Below, piece by piece: positions 33,167 to 33,262 of a stretch of DNA of 33,262 nt. The notes under the pieces are model-generated. The model searched no databases and was not told the DNA's origin. It was given only the letters and a program-made list of their open reading frames with translations. The stretch is from Ruminococcaceae bacterium UBA2857 (lineage in GTDB: Bacteria; Bacillota; Clostridia; Oscillospirales; Acutalibacteraceae): the NCBI GenBank assembly GCA_002350705.1, contig DEFH01000054.1, forward strand, positions 5,882 through 39,143, read 5' to 3'. How positions within the stretch are numbered: the stretch's first letter is position 1; every line of letters starts with the position of its first letter. Position numbers and translations under genes: made by a program.

Positions 33167-33262
33167 TTAGCCTACTGCTTCTTCTGATTCTTCTGTGCTT
33201 TCTTCAGCAGCTTCACTTGCTTGTGTACTCTCTTCCGTCGTGCTTTCAGCTGCTTCGCTTAC
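33167..33262 (-). CDS. C-terminal end of an unidentified gene (partial)
   Basis: An open minus-strand frame enters from the right edge and ends at TAA (33169-33167). The 31 visible residues are a low-complexity acidic tail of Glu, Ser, Thr and Ala (pattern AESTTEESTQASEAAEES). Such tails are common at the C-termini of secreted or membrane-anchored proteins such as foldases, but no domain is visible and I assign no function. Confidence 0.6.
   Translation of the reverse strand, partial: VSEAAESTTEESTQASEAAEESTEESEEAVG

Overview
The window looks like chromosome of a low-to-mid GC Gram-positive anaerobe of class Clostridia, most likely an Oscillospiraceae/Ruminococcus-type gut or rumen bacterium. 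The basis is strong AGGAGG-type ribosome binding sites, near-consensus sigma-A promoters (TTGACA-17-TATAAT), a BspA-type leucine-rich-repeat exoprotein, a DnaD/DnaI-type replication pair, and the carboxynorspermidine route to spermidine. The family assignment is inference; no rRNA or other taxonomic marker is present.

Layout. (1) Positions 1-9063, plus strand: the 3' end of a tRNA (probably Gly) and a terminator, then a promoter and a tightly packed run murC - speD - Orn/Lys/Arg decarboxylase - unknown 132-aa protein - speE - carboxynorspermidine dehydrogenase - carboxynorspermidine decarboxylase - GLUG-type lipoprotein. This encodes two alternative ways of adding an aminopropyl group (decarboxylated SAM and aspartate semialdehyde) in one cluster. 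(2) 9104-14803: a giant secreted LRR protein with its own promoter. Its C-terminal half is nine Ig-like repeats spaced exactly 276 bp, with a higher-order three-repeat period. (3) 14805-18265, minus strand: an operon of a stand-alone GshF-type glutamate-cysteine ligase, a class II (EgtC-like) amidotransferase starting at a GTG that places Cys at position 2, and a GCS2-family ligase. (4) 18294-22161: an IscR/CymR-like Rrf2 regulator divergent from nifS-iscU, then metY preceded by a 300-bp leader with a 40-codon Met/Cys-containing peptide and an apparent transcription attenuator. (5) 22239-25474: an amino-acid ABC transporter in which two near-identical solute-binding domains are fused to the permease, followed by its ATPase. 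(6) 25473-33262, minus strand: cysE, rnr, degV, dnaI-like, dnaD-like, cca and the acidic C-terminus of an unidentified gene.

How it fits together. A 19-bp palindrome related to ACCTATTGACATAGTAGGT occurs at five promoters: rrf2 itself, nifS-iscU, metY, the glutamate-cysteine ligase operon and cysE. Together they look like one local regulon of the Rrf2 protein that coordinates cysteine synthesis, sulfur mobilisation for Fe-S clusters, homocysteine synthesis and storage or conversion of cysteine as gamma-glutamyl thiols. The most novel-looking elements are the ligase-amidotransferase-ligase operon, the metY leader, the dual-route polyamine cluster and the internally homogenised double-receptor transporter.
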